Shown one piece after another: positions 42,562-52,174 of a DNA stretch of 64,000 nt. The stretch's first letter is position 1; each line of letters starts with the position of its first letter. Below the pieces are notes generated by a model. It was not told the DNA's origin and did not search any database. It worked only from the letters and a program-made list of their open reading frames with translations. The stretch is from Rhodoplanes serenus (GTDB lineage: Bacteria > Pseudomonadota > Alphaproteobacteria > Rhizobiales > Xanthobacteraceae): NCBI GenBank assembly GCA_945893145.1, contig CAMDDZ010000014.1, positions 21,364-85,363 on the forward strand, given 5' to 3'. The position numbers and the translations under genes are program-made.

Positions 42562-43608
42562 ATGGCCCAAGACAACATCCGCATCGGCAAGGCCGAGCTC
42601 GAAGCGTTCGTCGGCGCGATCTTCGTCGCGGTCGGGTTGTCGCGCGAGCACGCAACCGAATGGGCCAAGATGCTGGTTTGGGCCAATCTGCGCGGCACCG
42701 ACTCCCACGGCATCATCCGTATTCCGCGCTACATCGATCTGATCAACGCGCGCTCGATCAATGCCAAGCCGGACATCCGGGTCGAGCGCAAGACGGCGGC
42801 TGCCGTGGTGCTGGAAACCGATCGCGCGCCGGCTGCGGTCGGCATGACGCGGGCGGTGAACGAAGCCATCCAATGCGCGCGCTCCGCCGGCATCGGCTGG
42901 TGCGCGGCGCGCCACACCACGCACACCGGCGCGATCGGCTATTTCGCGCAGCAGGCGGCGGATCAGGGCTTCGCCGCCATCGTGATGAGCGCGTCGGGGC
43001 CGATGATGGCCTATCCGGGCACGCGCGTTCCCGCGGTGTCGTCCAATCCGATTGCATTCGCGGTGCCGCGCCGCGGCGGCCGGCCCTATCTGCTCGACTT
43101 TTCCACCGGCGTCGTCGCCAACGGCAAGATCATGGGCGCGGCCGACCGCGGCGAAAAAATCCCCGTCGGTTGGGGCCTCGACAAGGACGGCCACGACACC
43201 ACCGATCCGAAGGCGGTCGAGACGCTGCTGCCGGTGGGCGGCGCCAAGGGCGCCGGCCTGTCGTTCATGATCGAGTGCCTGACCAGCCTGCTGCTATCCG
43301 AGCCGCGCATCGCGCCGGACCTGGAAAGCTGGGCGATCGGCGACGATCCGTTCCTTAACGGTTCGGTGATCGCGATCGATCCCGGGGCATTCGGCGACCG
43401 CGACAAGTTCGAGCGCGAGGCCGAGCGGCTCGGCATCGTCATTGCCGGGCTGGCCCGCGCCGAGGGCGTCAGCCGCATCATGCTTCCCGGGGAACGCGGC
43501 GATGCGATCCGCGCAGAGCGCGAGGCCACGGGCATTCCTATCGCCAAAGGGACGTGGCAACGTATCGCCAAAGCCGCGCAGACGCTCGGCGTGGCTGTGC
43601 CGCAATAA
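42562..43608 (+). CDS. Ldh/YlbC-type malate/lactate/ureidoglycolate dehydrogenase
   Basis: This 348-residue protein is a member of the non-Rossmann Ldh family: 'NLRGTDSHGIIRIPRYIDLI', 'ARHTTHTGAIGYFAQQAADQ', 'SSNPIAFAVPRRGG', 'DFSTGVVANGKIM'. A second copy occurs at 23647-24636. In combination with PuuE-like and hydantoinase-type genes, ureidoglycolate-type oxidation is an attractive guess, but the known specificities are wide. It lies 10 bases after the PuuE-like gene. Confidence 0.9.
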   Translation: MAQDNIRIGKAELEAFVGAIFVAVGLSREHATEWAKMLVWANLRGTDSHGIIRIPRYIDLINARSINAKPDIRVERKTAAAVVLETDRAPAAVGMTRAVNEAIQCARSAGIGWCAARHTTHTGAIGYFAQQAADQGFAAIVMSASGPMMAYPGTRVPAVSSNPIAFAVPRRGGRPYLLDFSTGVVANGKIMGAADRGEKIPVGWGLDKDGHDTTDPKAVETLLPVGGAKGAGLSFMIECLTSLLLSEPRIAPDLESWAIGDDPFLNGSVIAIDPGAFGDRDKFEREAERLGIVIAGLARAEGVSRIMLPGERGDAIRAEREATGIPIAKGTWQRIAKAAQTLGVAVPQ

Positions 43609-43622
43609 CCAAGGAGACCGCG

Positions 43623-44003
43623 ATGGGCTTCAATAAAGGCCACATGGAATTCACCACCCTCAATCTGAAAGAGGGCTTCCACAACGTGCCGGGTTACCCG
43701 CCGGGCTTCTCGGAGCGCATCCTGGCGGGCTCGCTCGACGAGAAGAACAAGGTCGGCAACCGCACCCGCATCCTGCGCATCGATCCCGGCGCCTATTCGA
43801 CCGTGCCGTTTGTGCACGAATACTGGGAAGAGGTTTTCCTGGTGGAGGGCGATCTGGTTTGCGGCAGCGACGCGCAGGGCAAGGGCGGCGAACAGTTCAA
43901 GGGCCCGACCTATTGCGTGCGCCCGCCGGGCGTCCATCACGGCCCGTTCACGTCCAAGACCGGCTGCTACTTGCTGGAAACGCATTACTTCGCCGAGAAG
44001 TGA
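43623..44003 (+). CDS. Cupin-fold protein
   Basis: This 126-residue single-domain cupin has the first motif around 'STVPFVHEYWEEVFLVEGDL' and the second around 'VRPPGVHHGPFTSKTG', with histidine/glutamate ligands for a metal. AAGGAG lies before ATG 43623. It may be a cupin-type lyase or isomerase such as ureidoglycolate lyase-like or an acid-binding protein; I cannot decide. It lies in the PuuE-Ldh-cupin-Bug-Hyu run. Confidence 0.82.
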   Translation: MGFNKGHMEFTTLNLKEGFHNVPGYPPGFSERILAGSLDEKNKVGNRTRILRIDPGAYSTVPFVHEYWEEVFLVEGDLVCGSDAQGKGGEQFKGPTYCVRPPGVHHGPFTSKTGCYLLETHYFAEK

Positions 44004-44011
44004 TCCGGTCC

Positions 44012-44965
44012 ATGCTGCGACGTTGCCTGCTGTTGCTTGCTTTGGCGGCGCTATCAGCGCTGCCGGCGCGCGCGCAAGATTGGCCGTCGAAGCCGATCCG
44101 GCTGATCGTGCCGTTCGCGCCGGGCGGCGCGGCTGACGTCTGGGCGCGCATCATCGCCGAGCCGCTCGGCGCTGCGCTGAAGCAGAGTGTCGTGATCGAG
44201 AATCGTGGCGGCGCCGGCGGCATGCTGGCGGCGACGCAGGTCGCGCGCGCGGATCCCGACGGCTACACGCTGCTGATCGGCGGGCTCGCGCCGCAGATCA
44301 TCGCGCCCGCGATCACCGACAATCCGGGCTTCGACGCGTTGCGCGACTTCGTGCACATCGCTTACATCGGCGGGCCGCCGATCGTGCTGGTGACCAACCC
44401 GGCGAGCGATCTCAAATCGTTGAAGGACGCGATCGATGCCGCCAAGGCCGGCAAGCTCTCCGGCTATGCATCGTCCGGCGTTGGCACGCTCGGGCATCTG
44501 GTGATGGAGTACGTGTCGAAACAGCAGGGCATCAAGCTGAACCACATCCCCTACAACACGGCAGCGTTCGCCGACATTCTGGCCGGCCGCGTGCCGCTTG
44601 GCTCCTTCACCTGGGGGGCCGCGCTCGGTCAGGTCCAGGGCGGCACCTTGCGTGCGCTCGCCTTGACAACCGAGAAGCGGCGGCCTGAGGCGCCGGACGT
44701 GCCGACGTTCAAGGAGCTTGGCTACGATCTCGTCGCCAGCACTTGGTTCTCGCTCGCCGCGCCGAAAGGCACGCCGCAGCCGGTCGTGGACCGGCTCAAT
44801 GCCGAACTGATCCGCATTCTGAATTTGCCCGACATCAAGCCGCGGCTCGAACGCGATGCCTTCGATGCCAAGGCGTTCACGCCGGTGCAGTTGACGGCGT
44901 TTTTCGAAGCCGAGACCGCGCGCTGGAAACCCGTGGCGCAAGCCGCCGGTATGAAGACACAATAG
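44012..44965 (+). CDS. Bug/TctC-type substrate-binding protein
   Basis: This 317-residue binding protein has a signal peptide 'LLLLALAALSALPARAQ' and 'DWPSKPIRLIVPFAPGGAAD' at the mature start. 'DPDGYTLLIGGLAPQI' and 'SSGVGTLGHLVMEYVSKQQ' are family landmarks. It starts 8 bases after the cupin stop and ends 4 bases before the HyuA gene. It probably delivers the hydantoinase-pathway substrate; TctA/TctB are missing from the window. Confidence 0.92.
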   Translation: MLRRCLLLLALAALSALPARAQDWPSKPIRLIVPFAPGGAADVWARIIAEPLGAALKQSVVIENRGGAGGMLAATQVARADPDGYTLLIGGLAPQIIAPAITDNPGFDALRDFVHIAYIGGPPIVLVTNPASDLKSLKDAIDAAKAGKLSGYASSGVGTLGHLVMEYVSKQQGIKLNHIPYNTAAFADILAGRVPLGSFTWGAALGQVQGGTLRALALTTEKRRPEAPDVPTFKELGYDLVASTWFSLAAPKGTPQPVVDRLNAELIRILNLPDIKPRLERDAFDAKAFTPVQLTAFFEAETARWKPVAQAAGMKTQ

Positions 44966-44969
44966 GCCG

Positions 44970-47060
44970 ATGACAAAATCCAAAGCATCACGCGCAGTCC
45001 GCAGCGCCAACGTCCGGCTCGCGGCCGACATTGGCGGCACCTTCACCGACATCGCGGTGTTCGACGACAAAAGCGGCCGGCTGAGCTTCGGCAAGGCGTT
45101 GTCCACGCCGCAGCGGCTGGTCGATGGCATCAGCGCGGGCGTCGAGAAGGCCGGTAGCGACTATGCGGCTGCGAACCTGTTCCTGCACGGCTCGACGGTT
45201 GCCATCAATACGATCCTTGAGCGCACCGGCGCCAAGACCGCGCTGATCACCACCGATGGCTTCCGCGACGTCTATGAGATCGGCCGCATCAACCGGCCGG
45301 ATGCCTACAATCTGTTCTTCCAGAAGCACGTGCCCCTGATCGAGCGCGCGCTGCGTTTCGAGGTGAAGGAGCGCATGCGCGCGGACGGCGAGGTGCTGAT
45401 CCCGCTCGACGAGGCCGGCCTCATCGCGCTCGGCGATCATGTGGCCAAGATCGGCATGGATGCCGTCGCGATCATGTTCATCAACGGCTACGCCAATCCG
45501 GCGCACGAGGCGCGCGCCAAGGCGCTGCTCTCCAAACGCCATCCCAATCTGTTCGTCACCGCCTCGCACGAACTATCGCAGGAATACCGCGAGTTCGAGC
45601 GCTGCTCCACGGCTGCCGCCAACGCCTACATCGGGCCGAAGGTGCATCGCTACGTCGGCGAGATCGACCGGCATATTCGCAGCGCGGGCTTCAAAGGCTC
45701 GTTCCTGATCGTGCAATCGACCGGCGGCCTGTACGAGTCCGTGCAAGCGCAGACTCAGTGCGTGCGCATGTTGGAGTCCGGCCCGGCGGCTGGCGTGATC
45801 GGCACGCAGGCGCTCTGCCATACGCTCGGGATCAAGAACGCCATCGCGTTCGACATGGGCGGCACCACCGCGAAAGCTGGCGTGATCTACAAGGGCGAGG
45901 CGCTGACGACCGGCGCGGCGCTGATCGGCGGCTACGACAAGGCGCTGCCGGTGCAGATCGCCATGATGGATATTTTCGAGGTCGGCACCGGCGGCGGCTC
46001 GATCGCACGCGTCGAGGACGGCGCGCTGCGCGTCGGCCCGCAGAGCGCAGGCGCGCAACCCGGACCGGCCTGTTATGGACATGGCGGCACGGAGCCGACC
46101 GTCACCGACGCCAACCTCGTGCTGGGCCGGCTCGGCGCCGACCGCTTTCTCGGCGGTGAGATGAAGCTCGACGTCAAGGCTGCCGAGCAGGCGCTTGCGC
46201 GCGCTGGCAAACCGCTCGGCATGAACGCGACGCAGACCGCCGACGGCATCCTTCGGATCGCCGCGACCGCCATGTCCTACGCGGTGAAAGGTGTCACCAC
46301 CGAGCGCGGTCTCGACGCCGGCGATTTCGTGCTGGTTGCTTACGGCGGCGCGGGCCCGCTGCACGCCACCGCGGTGGCGCGCGAGATCGGCATCCGCCGC
46401 ATCATCATTCCGGGCGCGCCTGGCGTGTTTTCGGCCTTCGGCATGCTGTTCTCTGATCTCCGCTACGACTACGTGCGCACCTCGCTGATGGCTCTGGAAG
46501 ATGCGCCGTTCGACCGTATCGAGAAGGTGTTCCGCGAACTCGAGCAGCAGGGTAGGGACGCGATCGCGGCGACGTCAGTGAAGCCGGATCAGATCACGGT
46601 CAAGCGCGCGCTCGACATGCGCTACGTCGGTCAGGAACATCCGGTGACGGTCGACCTGCCGATGAGCGTGTTCGCCAAGAAGGACCGTAAGGGGATCAAG
46701 CAGCATTTCGACGACGACCATCTGCAGCGCTACGGCACATCGGCACCGGACGAGCGCGCCGAAATCGTCAGCCTGCGCGTTACCGTCGCCGGACTGATGA
46801 AAAAGCCGCCGCAGGAGCGGATCAAGAAAGGCGGCAGCGCGCCGCCGAAGGCCGCGTTCACCGGCAAGCGGCCGGTCTCGTTCGGCGGCAAGTTCCGCGC
46901 CGCGCCGACCTATTCGCGTGCCGCGCTGCTTGCTGGCAACAAAATCGCAGGTCCGGCGCTGATCGAGGAGCACGCTTCGACCACGGTGCTGATGCCGGGC
47001 GACCGGATGACGGTCGATGCCCACGGCAATCTCGTGATCGCGGCGGCGGGAGCGAAGTGA
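44970..47060 (+). CDS. Hydantoinase/oxoprolinase family protein, subunit A (HyuA)
   Basis: This 696-residue ATP-dependent hydrolase subunit has the actin-fold start 'LAADIGGTFTDIAVFDDKSG', the HyuA landmarks 'SGPAAGVIGTQALCHTLGIK', 'FDMGGTTAKAGVIYKG' and 'EVGTGGGSIARVEDGALRVG', and a C-terminal domain from about 520. It pairs with HyuB. Members open hydantoins or oxoprolines or carboxylate acetone-like substrates. The stop overlaps the HyuB start (TGATG). Confidence 0.95.
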   Translation: MTKSKASRAVRSANVRLAADIGGTFTDIAVFDDKSGRLSFGKALSTPQRLVDGISAGVEKAGSDYAAANLFLHGSTVAINTILERTGAKTALITTDGFRDVYEIGRINRPDAYNLFFQKHVPLIERALRFEVKERMRADGEVLIPLDEAGLIALGDHVAKIGMDAVAIMFINGYANPAHEARAKALLSKRHPNLFVTASHELSQEYREFERCSTAAANAYIGPKVHRYVGEIDRHIRSAGFKGSFLIVQSTGGLYESVQAQTQCVRMLESGPAAGVIGTQALCHTLGIKNAIAFDMGGTTAKAGVIYKGEALTTGAALIGGYDKALPVQIAMMDIFEVGTGGGSIARVEDGALRVGPQSAGAQPGPACYGHGGTEPTVTDANLVLGRLGADRFLGGEMKLDVKAAEQALARAGKPLGMNATQTADGILRIAATAMSYAVKGVTTERGLDAGDFVLVAYGGAGPLHATAVAREIGIRRIIIPGAPGVFSAFGMLFSDLRYDYVRTSLMALEDAPFDRIEKVFRELEQQGRDAIAATSVKPDQITVKRALDMRYVGQEHPVTVDLPMSVFAKKDRKGIKQHFDDDHLQRYGTSAPDERAEIVSLRVTVAGLMKKPPQERIKKGGSAPPKAAFTGKRPVSFGGKFRAAPTYSRAALLAGNKIAGPALIEEHASTTVLMPGDRMTVDAHGNLVIAAAGAK

Positions 47061-48820
47061 TGGCCAAGAAGTCTGCCAAGAAGCCAACCAAGCGCCGCAA
47101 GATCGATCCGGTCGTCACCGAGATCATCCGCAATGGCGTTATCGCCGTGACTGAGGAAATGAAGACCAACCTCATGCGCACGGCCTACAACATGATCATC
47201 TACGAGGCGCTCGATTTCACCACCGGGCTGTTCACGCCCGAGGGCGAGACCGCCTCGATTGGCATCGGGTTGCCGACCTTCATCCGCGGCATGGCCGAGA
47301 CCGTGAAGGCGAAGATCCGCCATTTCGGTATCAAGAACATGAAGCCGGGCGACATCTACGTTACCAACGATGCCTACACGACCGGCAGCCATCTCAACCA
47401 TTTCACGTTCACGCTGCCGATCTTCCATAAGGGCAAGCTCGCCGGCTTCTCTTGCTGCATGGCGCACTGGCTCGATGTCGGTGGCGTGCTCGGCGGCATC
47501 ACCACGGACATTTTCTCGGAAGGGCTGCAAATCCCGATCGTGAAGTATCAAGACCGCGGCAAGGTCAATCAGGATTTGCTCGACATCATCCGCATGAATG
47601 TGCGGCTTCCGCCGCGCGCGATGGGCGACCTGCGCGCGCAAGTGACTGCGGTGAAGACCGGCGAGCGGCGGTTCCTCGAATTGCTCGATCGCTACGGCGC
47701 GCAGGCGGTGAGCGACGCGATTGCCGAGATCATGGACCGTGCGGAGGCCGCAGCCCGCGCGCGCACCAGGACCATTCCGGACGGCGTGTATGAGGCCGAG
47801 TCGTCGCTCGATGACGATGGCATCGAGATCGGCAAGCGCATCCCGATTAAGGTGAAGGTGATCGTCAAGGGCGACGAGATGACGATCGATCTGTCCGACG
47901 TGTCGAAGCAGGTGCGCGGCTTCTACAATTCGGCGATCACCACCGGCTACGGTTGCGCCCAAGTCGCCTTCAAGTGCATCACGTCGCCGACCGATTACCC
48001 GATCAACGATGGCGCGTTCCGCAGTCTCAAGGTCATCATCCCGCCGGGCCGCATCGTCAGCGCGACGCGGCCGGCGCCGATGCGGCTGTGGATGTGCTTC
48101 CCGATGACGATCATCGACACGATCTTCAAAGCGCTGCAACCGGCGATTCCGGATCGCGTCATCGCCGGGCACCATGCCGATCTCGTCGCGCCATACTTCT
48201 TCGGCTTCAACCCGAAAAGCTCCGAGGTGTTCATCGGCACATTCGGGCCGCTCGGCGGCGGCTGGGGTGCGAAGAAGACCGAGGACGGTGTGTCGGCGAC
48301 GGTCTGCCTCAATGACGGCGACACCCACAACGGGCCGAACGAACAGGCGGAGGCGAAATTCCCCATCGTGGTCGAGCGCTTCGAGCTAATTCCCGATTCC
48401 GGCGGCGCCGGGCGGCATCGCGGCGGGCTCGGCATTGCGCGTACGACGCGCGCGCTGAGCAACATGACCATCAACAGCCAGAGCGACCGGTCGAAGTGTC
48501 CGCCGTGGGGGCTCGACGGCGGCGGCGATGCGACCGGCAATGCGATTGCGTTCCGGGTCGGCGGGCAATGGAAGACTGAATTTCCCAACGCCAAGGTGCT
48601 CAGCGCGCAGCTCAAGGCCGAGGACGCCTGGCGGATCAGCTCTGGCGGCGGTGGCGGCTACGGCACGCCGTTCGAACGGCCGCCTGAGGCGGTTGCCGAG
48701 GACGTCCGGCAGGGCTACGTGTCGCCGAAAGCCGCCGCCGAACTTTACGGCGTCGTGGTCGATGCCAAGACGTTTGCGGTTGACAAGGGCGCGACCGATA
48801 AGCTGCGCGCTGCGCGATAG
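47060..48820 (+). CDS. Hydantoinase B/oxoprolinase family protein, subunit B (HyuB)
   Basis: This 586-residue protein has 'IDPVVTEIIRNGVIAVTEEM' and 'RTAYNMIIYEALDFTTGLFT' at the N-terminus and 'IVSATRPAPMRLWM', 'SGGGGGYGTPFERPPEAVAE' near the C-terminus, all typical HyuB. The first 15 residues are lysine-rich. It forms the holoenzyme with HyuA. ATG 47060 is chosen over GTG 47057. It ends the plus-strand catabolic run; a Bug gene converges on it. Confidence 0.95.
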   Translation: MAKKSAKKPTKRRKIDPVVTEIIRNGVIAVTEEMKTNLMRTAYNMIIYEALDFTTGLFTPEGETASIGIGLPTFIRGMAETVKAKIRHFGIKNMKPGDIYVTNDAYTTGSHLNHFTFTLPIFHKGKLAGFSCCMAHWLDVGGVLGGITTDIFSEGLQIPIVKYQDRGKVNQDLLDIIRMNVRLPPRAMGDLRAQVTAVKTGERRFLELLDRYGAQAVSDAIAEIMDRAEAAARARTRTIPDGVYEAESSLDDDGIEIGKRIPIKVKVIVKGDEMTIDLSDVSKQVRGFYNSAITTGYGCAQVAFKCITSPTDYPINDGAFRSLKVIIPPGRIVSATRPAPMRLWMCFPMTIIDTIFKALQPAIPDRVIAGHHADLVAPYFFGFNPKSSEVFIGTFGPLGGGWGAKKTEDGVSATVCLNDGDTHNGPNEQAEAKFPIVVERFELIPDSGGAGRHRGGLGIARTTRALSNMTINSQSDRSKCPPWGLDGGGDATGNAIAFRVGGQWKTEFPNAKVLSAQLKAEDAWRISSGGGGGYGTPFERPPEAVAEDVRQGYVSPKAAAELYGVVVDAKTFAVDKGATDKLRAAR

Positions 48821-48839
48821 AGCGTTCGCCGGTGGTGCG

Positions 48840-49853
48840 CTAATTCGTCCGGATATTGAGTTCGTTCACCAGCCGCTGGTACTTTTCGAAATCCGCGCGA
48901 GCGCCACGGGCGAGGCTATCCGGGTCGCTGCCGACCGGCTCGGTGGCGCTTTGCAGGAATTTCTCGCGCGTCTTGGCATCGGTCGTCGCGGCTTTCATCG
49001 CCGCATTCATCCGGGCGATAACGGCCGGCGGCGTGCCGAGCGGCACGAAGGCGGCGTACCAGGATTCCAGCACCAGTCCCGGAAAGCCCGACTCCTGGAG
49101 CGTCAGTGTATCCGGCAAGCTGCGAGAGCGTGCTTCGCCGGTCTGCGCCAACAGCCGGACCGTGCCGGCCTTGTGGTGCGGGATCAAGGCGGTCGGCCCC
49201 AGGAAGGCGACCTTCACATGCCCAGCGACCAGATCGTTGATCGCCTGGCCGGCGCCCCGATAGGGGACGTGGTCGAGCTTGATGCCGGCCTGCTTGGCGA
49301 ACCATTCCAGCAGAACGTGCTGGTTGGAGCCGACGCCTGACGTCGCGCAGCCGGTGCCGGGCTTCTGTTTCACAAATGCCACGAGATCGGCAACCGAATT
49401 GATCGCGCCAATCGACGGATGCACGGCGAGTGCCTGAGGCTGCCGGCCGAGCAGAGAGACCGGCCGCAGCTCTTTCAGATAGTCGACGTTCAGCCGCTGC
49501 ACGTGTGGGGCAGCAGCGATGTTGTCATTGGTGATAAGGACCGAATAGCCGTCGGGCGGGCTTTTGATTGCCATATCGATGCCGATCGTGCCGCCCGCGC
49601 CGGTTCGATTCTCGATGAAAACCTGCTGGCCCAATTCGCGCGACATGTGCTCGCCGACCACCCGCGCCACGAAATCGAGCCCGCCGCCGGCTGCCAGCGG
49701 CACGATGAAACGCACCGGCCGGTTCGGCCATGGGGCTTCGGTCGACGGCGCGCCTTGCGCGCGGGCCGCGTTGCTTCCTGCCAGGCCATAAGCCCCGGAC
49801 GCCAGCACCGCAGCGGTGGTTTCGAGCAGCTTGCGCCGCGTGATCGGTTTCAT
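48840..49853 (-). CDS. Bug/TctC-type substrate-binding protein with Tat-type signal
   Basis: This 337-residue protein starts 'MKPITRRKLLETTAAVLASG', a Tat-type twin-arginine signal, ending near 'ARAQG'. The mature part has 'WPNRPVRFIVPLAAGGGLDF' and 'ATSGVGSNQHVLLEWF'. It converges on HyuB and lies 1 base downstream of a small CPCC protein gene. It could serve the CocE-type hydrolase pathway divergent to it. Confidence 0.93.
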   Translation of the reverse strand: MKPITRRKLLETTAAVLASGAYGLAGSNAARAQGAPSTEAPWPNRPVRFIVPLAAGGGLDFVARVVGEHMSRELGQQVFIENRTGAGGTIGIDMAIKSPPDGYSVLITNDNIAAAPHVQRLNVDYLKELRPVSLLGRQPQALAVHPSIGAINSVADLVAFVKQKPGTGCATSGVGSNQHVLLEWFAKQAGIKLDHVPYRGAGQAINDLVAGHVKVAFLGPTALIPHHKAGTVRLLAQTGEARSRSLPDTLTLQESGFPGLVLESWYAAFVPLGTPPAVIARMNAAMKAATTDAKTREKFLQSATEPVGSDPDSLARGARADFEKYQRLVNELNIRTN

Positions 49854-49854
49854 G

Positions 49855-50121
49855 TCAGGTCCGCCGTTTGATCTTCGCTGTGTAGTTCATCCCGCCGGCG
49901 CCGCAGCACGGACAGTTCAGCGCGACCAGGATCGCCTGCTTGGCCTGCTCGTCCATCTCGGCCTGATCGAGCGCTTGCTGCACCTGCTGTTGGAACAGCT
50001 CATGCAGCGGCGATCCGCCGGCGGCGATTTGTCCCTGCGGTCCGGAGCTCGGCAGCGTAAAGTCGAACGGCTCCGGCGCGGGAGCCGTCTTGTTCTTTGC
50101 AGGTCGCTTGCGCTTTGCCAT
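49855..50121 (-). CDS. Small hypothetical protein with a CPCC motif
   Basis: This is an 88-residue protein with a lysine-rich start, a proline-rich middle ('APAPEPFDFTLPSS'), a helix ('LFQQQVQQALDQAEMDEQAK') and a C-terminal 'LNCPCCGAGGMNY' that could bind metal with partners. It is soluble. It is 1 base from the Bug gene and 79 bases from the divergent CocE-type gene. No family is recognised. Confidence 0.65.
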   Translation of the reverse strand: MAKRKRPAKNKTAPAPEPFDFTLPSSGPQGQIAAGGSPLHELFQQQVQQALDQAEMDEQAKQAILVALNCPCCGAGGMNYTAKIKRRT

Positions 50122-50200
50122 TTTGGCATTGTCTCATAGGCTCCTGCCGCGCGTCCATTCCGGCCGCCGATTTCGAGCTGAAACCCATTCGAGCTAGAAC

Positions 50201-51997
50201 ATGAGCAAGACCGGTTCCACCCTGGTGTCCGCGGGCGACCGTCCGCCGAGCGATTACGACCGCGCCCCGACGTTTGCAAAAATGGCCCGCAACATGGACG
50301 TCATGGTGCCGATGCGCGACGGCGTGAAGCTTTGCGTCGATGTCTACCGGCCCGAGGCGCCCGGCAAGTTTCCGGCGCTGCTGGCGTTCGCAATCTACAA
50401 CAAGGATTTCCAGGGCCCCGACATGGCGGAAGCGGTGCCGCCGCAGCCGGCATGGTCGCCGCTGTGGACCGGGCCGATGGAGGCGGGCGACACCAAGTTC
50501 TTCGTCTCGCGCGGCTATGTGCATGTGATCGGCTCGCCGCGCGGCGTCGGCAAGTCGGAGGGCGGCGGTTCGCGTGAGTGGGATTGCTACGACCTGATCG
50601 AATGGATGGCGGCGCAGCCGTGGTGCGACGGCAACGTCGGCATGGTCGGTATCTCGGGCTTCGGCGCCGAACAGCTTGCGGTCGCAAAAAAGCAGCCGCC
50701 GCACCTGAAGGCGATCTTCCCGTTCGATTCGCGTGGCGCTTACGGCGAGTTCGGCGGCTTCCGCGACGAATATCCGGGCGGTGTCATCCACCTGTTCCGC
50801 TATCTCGTCGGCCACTTCTCGGCGATGCACCAGCACAAGGGCCCGCCCGCTGCATTGCCGCCGGAGCGCGAGAAGGCCTGGCAGGAGGCGATGAACAATC
50901 CGGACTACAAGATTTATCCGCACGTTTACAATCTGATCGCGCAAAAGGGCCAGCACATGCCGCCCTACTATCACGTGCTGGTCGAGCCGTTCGACAGCGA
51001 AGCGGCGGTGACGAAGAGCGAGGCCGAGTTCGATCAGATCAAAGTGCCGACCTACACCGGCTCGGGTTGGTACGGCTACACCTACAAGACGCATCTCAAC
51101 GGCTGCCAGCACTGGTATCGCAACATCAAGGCGCCGAAGAAGCTGATGCTGGCTGGGCCGGCACATCTCGAACGGCCGTATCATTCGTTCCACGGCGAAG
51201 TGCTGCGCTGGAACGATCAATGGCTCAAAGGCATCGACACTGGGATCATGAACGATCCGCCGGTGCGGTTCTGGGTCATGGGTGCGAACGAATGGCGCAG
51301 CGCGAGCGACTGGCCGCTGCCGGAAACGCAATGGACCAAATTGTACCTCTCGAGCTGGGAGCGGCTGACGCCGGACGCAGTTGCGCCTTCGAGCGCGACC
51401 GAGGTGCAGCCGCCGGATGCCTTCGCGCAGATGCCGCCGACGCAGACCTCGACGATCCAGAGGCTGCGCTACATGACCGACCCGCTGCCGGAGGATGTGC
51501 TGGTGGCAGGGCCTATCGTGCTGACGCTTTATGCTTCGATCGACCAGGAGGACACCAACTGGATCGTCATCCTGAAGGACGTCGGCCCCGACGTGTCGGT
51601 GATGTCGGTGCGCGAAGGCGAGCGCGATGCGCCGAAGAACCTGCATGAGCGCGAGCTTACCCGCGGATGGCTGAAGGCGTCGCACCGCGCTCTCGATGAG
51701 AAGCGCTCGAAGCCGTGGTGGCCGTGGCATCCGCTGACGCGCGAGGTGTGGAAGAAGGTCGAGCCCGGCAAGGTCGAGGAGTATCAAATCCAGATTCTAT
51801 CGACCGCGAATCTGTTCCGCCGCGGCCATCGCATCTGCCTCGACATCACCAGCCTGGATCTGCCGACCGGCGTCGCCGGCGCGACCAACGCGGAATATGT
51901 GCCGTATCACATTTGCTCAAGCAAAACGGTGCTACACAAGATTTATCACGACCGCGCGCGGCCATCACATTTGCTGCTGCCGGTGATTCCGAAGTGA
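50201..51997 (+). CDS. CocE/NonD family (X-Pro dipeptidyl-peptidase S15 type) hydrolase
   Basis: This 598-residue hydrolase has an alpha/beta-hydrolase core: 'RDGVKLCVDVYRPEAPGKFP', the nucleophile elbow 'GMVGISGFGAEQ' near residue 150, and a C-terminal jelly-roll domain ('LSTANLFRRGHRICLDITSL'). The family hydrolyses esters or amides such as cocaine or acyl-peptides. There is no signal peptide, so it is cytoplasmic. It is divergent from the small CPCC gene and Bug gene. Substrate unknown. Confidence 0.92.
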   Translation: MSKTGSTLVSAGDRPPSDYDRAPTFAKMARNMDVMVPMRDGVKLCVDVYRPEAPGKFPALLAFAIYNKDFQGPDMAEAVPPQPAWSPLWTGPMEAGDTKFFVSRGYVHVIGSPRGVGKSEGGGSREWDCYDLIEWMAAQPWCDGNVGMVGISGFGAEQLAVAKKQPPHLKAIFPFDSRGAYGEFGGFRDEYPGGVIHLFRYLVGHFSAMHQHKGPPAALPPEREKAWQEAMNNPDYKIYPHVYNLIAQKGQHMPPYYHVLVEPFDSEAAVTKSEAEFDQIKVPTYTGSGWYGYTYKTHLNGCQHWYRNIKAPKKLMLAGPAHLERPYHSFHGEVLRWNDQWLKGIDTGIMNDPPVRFWVMGANEWRSASDWPLPETQWTKLYLSSWERLTPDAVAPSSATEVQPPDAFAQMPPTQTSTIQRLRYMTDPLPEDVLVAGPIVLTLYASIDQEDTNWIVILKDVGPDVSVMSVREGERDAPKNLHERELTRGWLKASHRALDEKRSKPWWPWHPLTREVWKKVEPGKVEEYQIQILSTANLFRRGHRICLDITSLDLPTGVAGATNAEYVPYHICSSKTVLHKIYHDRARPSHLLLPVIPK

Positions 51998-52022
51998 CCG
52001 TTCGACGGGACTAGCCCCGAGT

Positions 52023-52146
52023 TACCTCTCCCCGCGTGCGGGGAGAGGTCGGCGCGTAGCGCCGGGTGAGGGGGCTTATACGCGAGTCTGAGAGCTCGGA
52101 GATTCCCCCTCACCCCGACCCTCTCCCCGCAAGCGGGGAGAGGGAG
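52023..52146. repeat. Dispersed double-hairpin repeat (copy 1)
   Basis: Left arm ACCTCTCCCC-GCGTGC-GGGGAGAGGT at 52024-52049 and right arm CCCTCTCCCCGC..GCGGGGAGAGGG near 52119-52144, with GGTGAGGGGGCT and CCCCCTCACCCC inside. A near-identical unit occurs at 58491-58620 with a different centre. This is a REP-doublet family. Confidence 0.85.
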
Positions 52147-52174
52147 CGCGCGGTGCTCGCAGCTCACTTCGCAG

